A stretch of 64,000 nucleotides of DNA from Verrucomicrobiaceae bacterium. Lineage in GTDB: Bacteria; Verrucomicrobiota; Verrucomicrobiia; Verrucomicrobiales; Verrucomicrobiaceae. Below the pieces are notes generated by a model. It was not told the DNA's origin. It was given only the letters and a program-made list of their open reading frames with translations, and did not search any database. The stretch is from positions 1 to 64,000 of the forward strand of contig JAIXYN010000033.1 in NCBI GenBank assembly GCA_027490195.1, in the 5' to 3' direction. How positions within the stretch are numbered: the stretch's first letter is position 1; every line of letters starts with the position of its first letter. A program made the translations under genes and the position numbers. Positions 63,093 to 64,000 of this stretch are shown here, piece after piece.

Positions 63093-63320
63093 ATGATTTT
63101 GGAAACGATGCCCGTTGTCCAGCAGCTCAGTTCCCGGGACAAGCGGCTGCTGGCCGAGGAGCTTTGGAACGCCGCCGATGCCGAGGAGGCTGAGGTGATG
63201 GACGAGGCTGCGGTGTTGCAACTGCTGGATCGGCGTCTCGCTGACCATGATGCCAGTCCTGAGTCCCTTGCCGCGTGGGAAGAGGTGAAGTCACGCGTCT
63301 TCCCGGGGCGTGAAAAGTGA
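63093..63320 (+). CDS. Addiction-module-type small protein, orphan
   Basis: 75 residues from ATG 63093. Helical with QLSSRDKRLLAEELWNA, the pattern of the TIGR02574-type putative addiction-module antitoxins, and an acidic C-terminal part with W-E-E-V-K-S-R-V-F. A RelE-like toxin normally follows, but the next gene on this side is moaE on the opposite strand, so no toxin is present. Either an orphan or a regulator of a distant partner. Confidence 0.75.
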   Translation: MILETMPVVQQLSSRDKRLLAEELWNAADAEEAEVMDEAAVLQLLDRRLADHDASPESLAAWEEVKSRVFPGREK

Positions 63321-63337
63321 GGTGAATAGCAGGGCGT

Positions 63338-63721
63338 TTACTCCACAAACACCGGGCGCTTCCAGATGGGCACGCTGGTTTTGATCTCCTTCAAATACCA
63401 ATGGCACAGCTCAAAGGACTCCGCGCTGTGCTTGGTACGCACGCGGATGACGATGCTCGGCTGCTCTGCGGCCACGAAGCCGAGGCGATGCTGGATGAAA
63501 ACGCGGTGCGGTCCGTGCTCGCGCTGGCCGCGTTCCACCATTTCCTGCAGCGTTTTTTTTGCCATGGGCAGGTAGGCGCTGTAGTCGATGCCGGAGATCG
63601 TCCTGTCGTCTTCCATGCCGCGTACGACGCCGAGAAACTGCGCCTCAGCGCCTTCACCGGATTTGAACACGGTTTGGGCGATTTGGATGGGATCTTCACT
63701 GAGGATGACGACGGGCGGCAT
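63338..63721 (-). CDS. moaE: Molybdopterin synthase large subunit MoaE
   Basis: Inserts the dithiolene sulfurs into precursor Z together with MoaD. 127 residues. Conserved parts: AQFLGVVRGMEDDR (with the Arg used in substrate binding), DYSAYLPMAKKTL, HRVFIQHRLGFV, and the C-terminal catalytic segment YLKEIKTSVPIWKRPVF with both lysines. No moaD, moaA or moaC is adjacent. The ATG at 63721 fits the usual length. Confidence 0.93.
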   Translation of the reverse strand: MPPVVILSEDPIQIAQTVFKSGEGAEAQFLGVVRGMEDDRTISGIDYSAYLPMAKKTLQEMVERGQREHGPHRVFIQHRLGFVAAEQPSIVIRVRTKHSAESFELCHWYLKEIKTSVPIWKRPVFVE

Positions 63722-63808
63722 GGGCGAAGGATAAACAGCGGTATGGCTGATTGCTCATAAAACTTGTCCGCTGGTGCGGGTTTCTGATAGCGTTTCAATT
63801 CTCCCTCC

Positions 63809-64000
63809 ATGAAACGCCTGCTTTTTCTTCTCCTCGCCGCCACCCAGCTCCATGCGGAGACCCAGATAACCTGGAAGCGTCAGCAGCTGCACGGTGACTT
63901 TTATTCCGAAGGCGCGGCCATCGGTGACATCAATGGGGATGGCAAACCGGACGTGGTGGCCGGGCCGTTCTGGTGGGAGGGGCCGGCGTTTGAGAAAAAG
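63809..64000 (+). CDS. FG-GAP/VCBS-repeat protein, cut by window end
   Basis: Only the first 64 codons are in the window. Signal peptide to about residue 17 (MKRLLFLLLAATQLHAE), then a first FG-GAP/VCBS unit with D-I-N-G-D-G-K-P-D-V-V-A-G, the calcium-binding motif of secreted beta-propellers. Proteins starting this way in this phylum are often large exported cytochrome- or sulfatase-linked propellers; the rest is not visible. Confidence 0.75.
   Translation, partial: MKRLLFLLLAATQLHAETQITWKRQQLHGDFYSEGAAIGDINGDGKPDVVAGPFWWEGPAFEKK

Overview
The window looks like chromosomal DNA of a high-GC member of the Verrucomicrobiota, close to Verrucomicrobiaceae such as Prosthecobacter or Verrucomicrobium. 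This rests on the mix of families: a tandem double-length UvrA, NIPSNAP proteins, ThuA, Tat-exported sugar isomerase/epimerase, DUF1016, DUF2339/DUF3999, SBBP and FG-GAP beta-propellers, and many secreted proteins and lipoproteins I cannot name. Few genes show a clear Shine-Dalgarno sequence, so several starts were chosen from protein alignment sense, signal peptides or ATG preference. No tRNA, rRNA, CRISPR array, integrase or origin was seen. No similarity search could be run; family names come from motifs read by eye.

Layout. 0.3-4 kb: an Mla-type lipid transport operon (mlaE-mlaF-mlaD, minus strand) behind a repeat lipoprotein with its own terminator. 4-14 kb: rlmH, a five-PAS histidine kinase, a large unknown secreted protein, a YebC-lipoprotein pair and an unknown cytosolic protein. 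13.8-19.5 kb: the 1882-residue tandem UvrA, carrying a 75-bp palindromic repeat in frame. 19.5-20.5 kb: a REP-associated (RAYT-like) transposase flanked by 53-bp inverted repeats. 20.5-37.7 kb: mostly envelope, secreted and housekeeping genes (DUF255 thioredoxin protein, DUF3999-DUF2339 pair, LysR regulator, thioredoxin, NIPSNAP, DUF1016 nuclease, sugar isomerase, serine hydrolase).

37.8-43 kb is the most unusual part. A sigma-70 gene (plus) and mutS (minus) point at each other, and both 3' ends have received extra modules. The sigma factor carries an AT-rich C-terminal extension of about 90 residues that overlaps an HNH endonuclease gene. Nine bases after the mutS stop codon begins the open frame of a putative ADP-ribosyltransferase-like toxin. 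It is followed by a small basic partner and then a 54-codon ORF that is a diverged copy of the MutS C-terminal tail, including its sliding-clamp-type motif.

43-50 kb holds a TerB-like protein, an esterase, a three-gene operon with a receiver-like/pseudokinase/SUMF1 membrane protein, and pabB. 50.1-54.4 kb is an accessory, visibly AT-richer stretch of small one-directional ORFs separated by attC-like imperfect palindromes, ending in a VapBC-type pair; it resembles an integron cassette array without an integrase. 54.4-64 kb returns to chromosomal genes: NIPSNAP plus SBBP propeller, a 3D-domain protein, acyl-CoA ligase, ThuA, DEDDh exonuclease, class I fumarase, an orphan addiction-module protein, MoaE and a partial FG-GAP protein.
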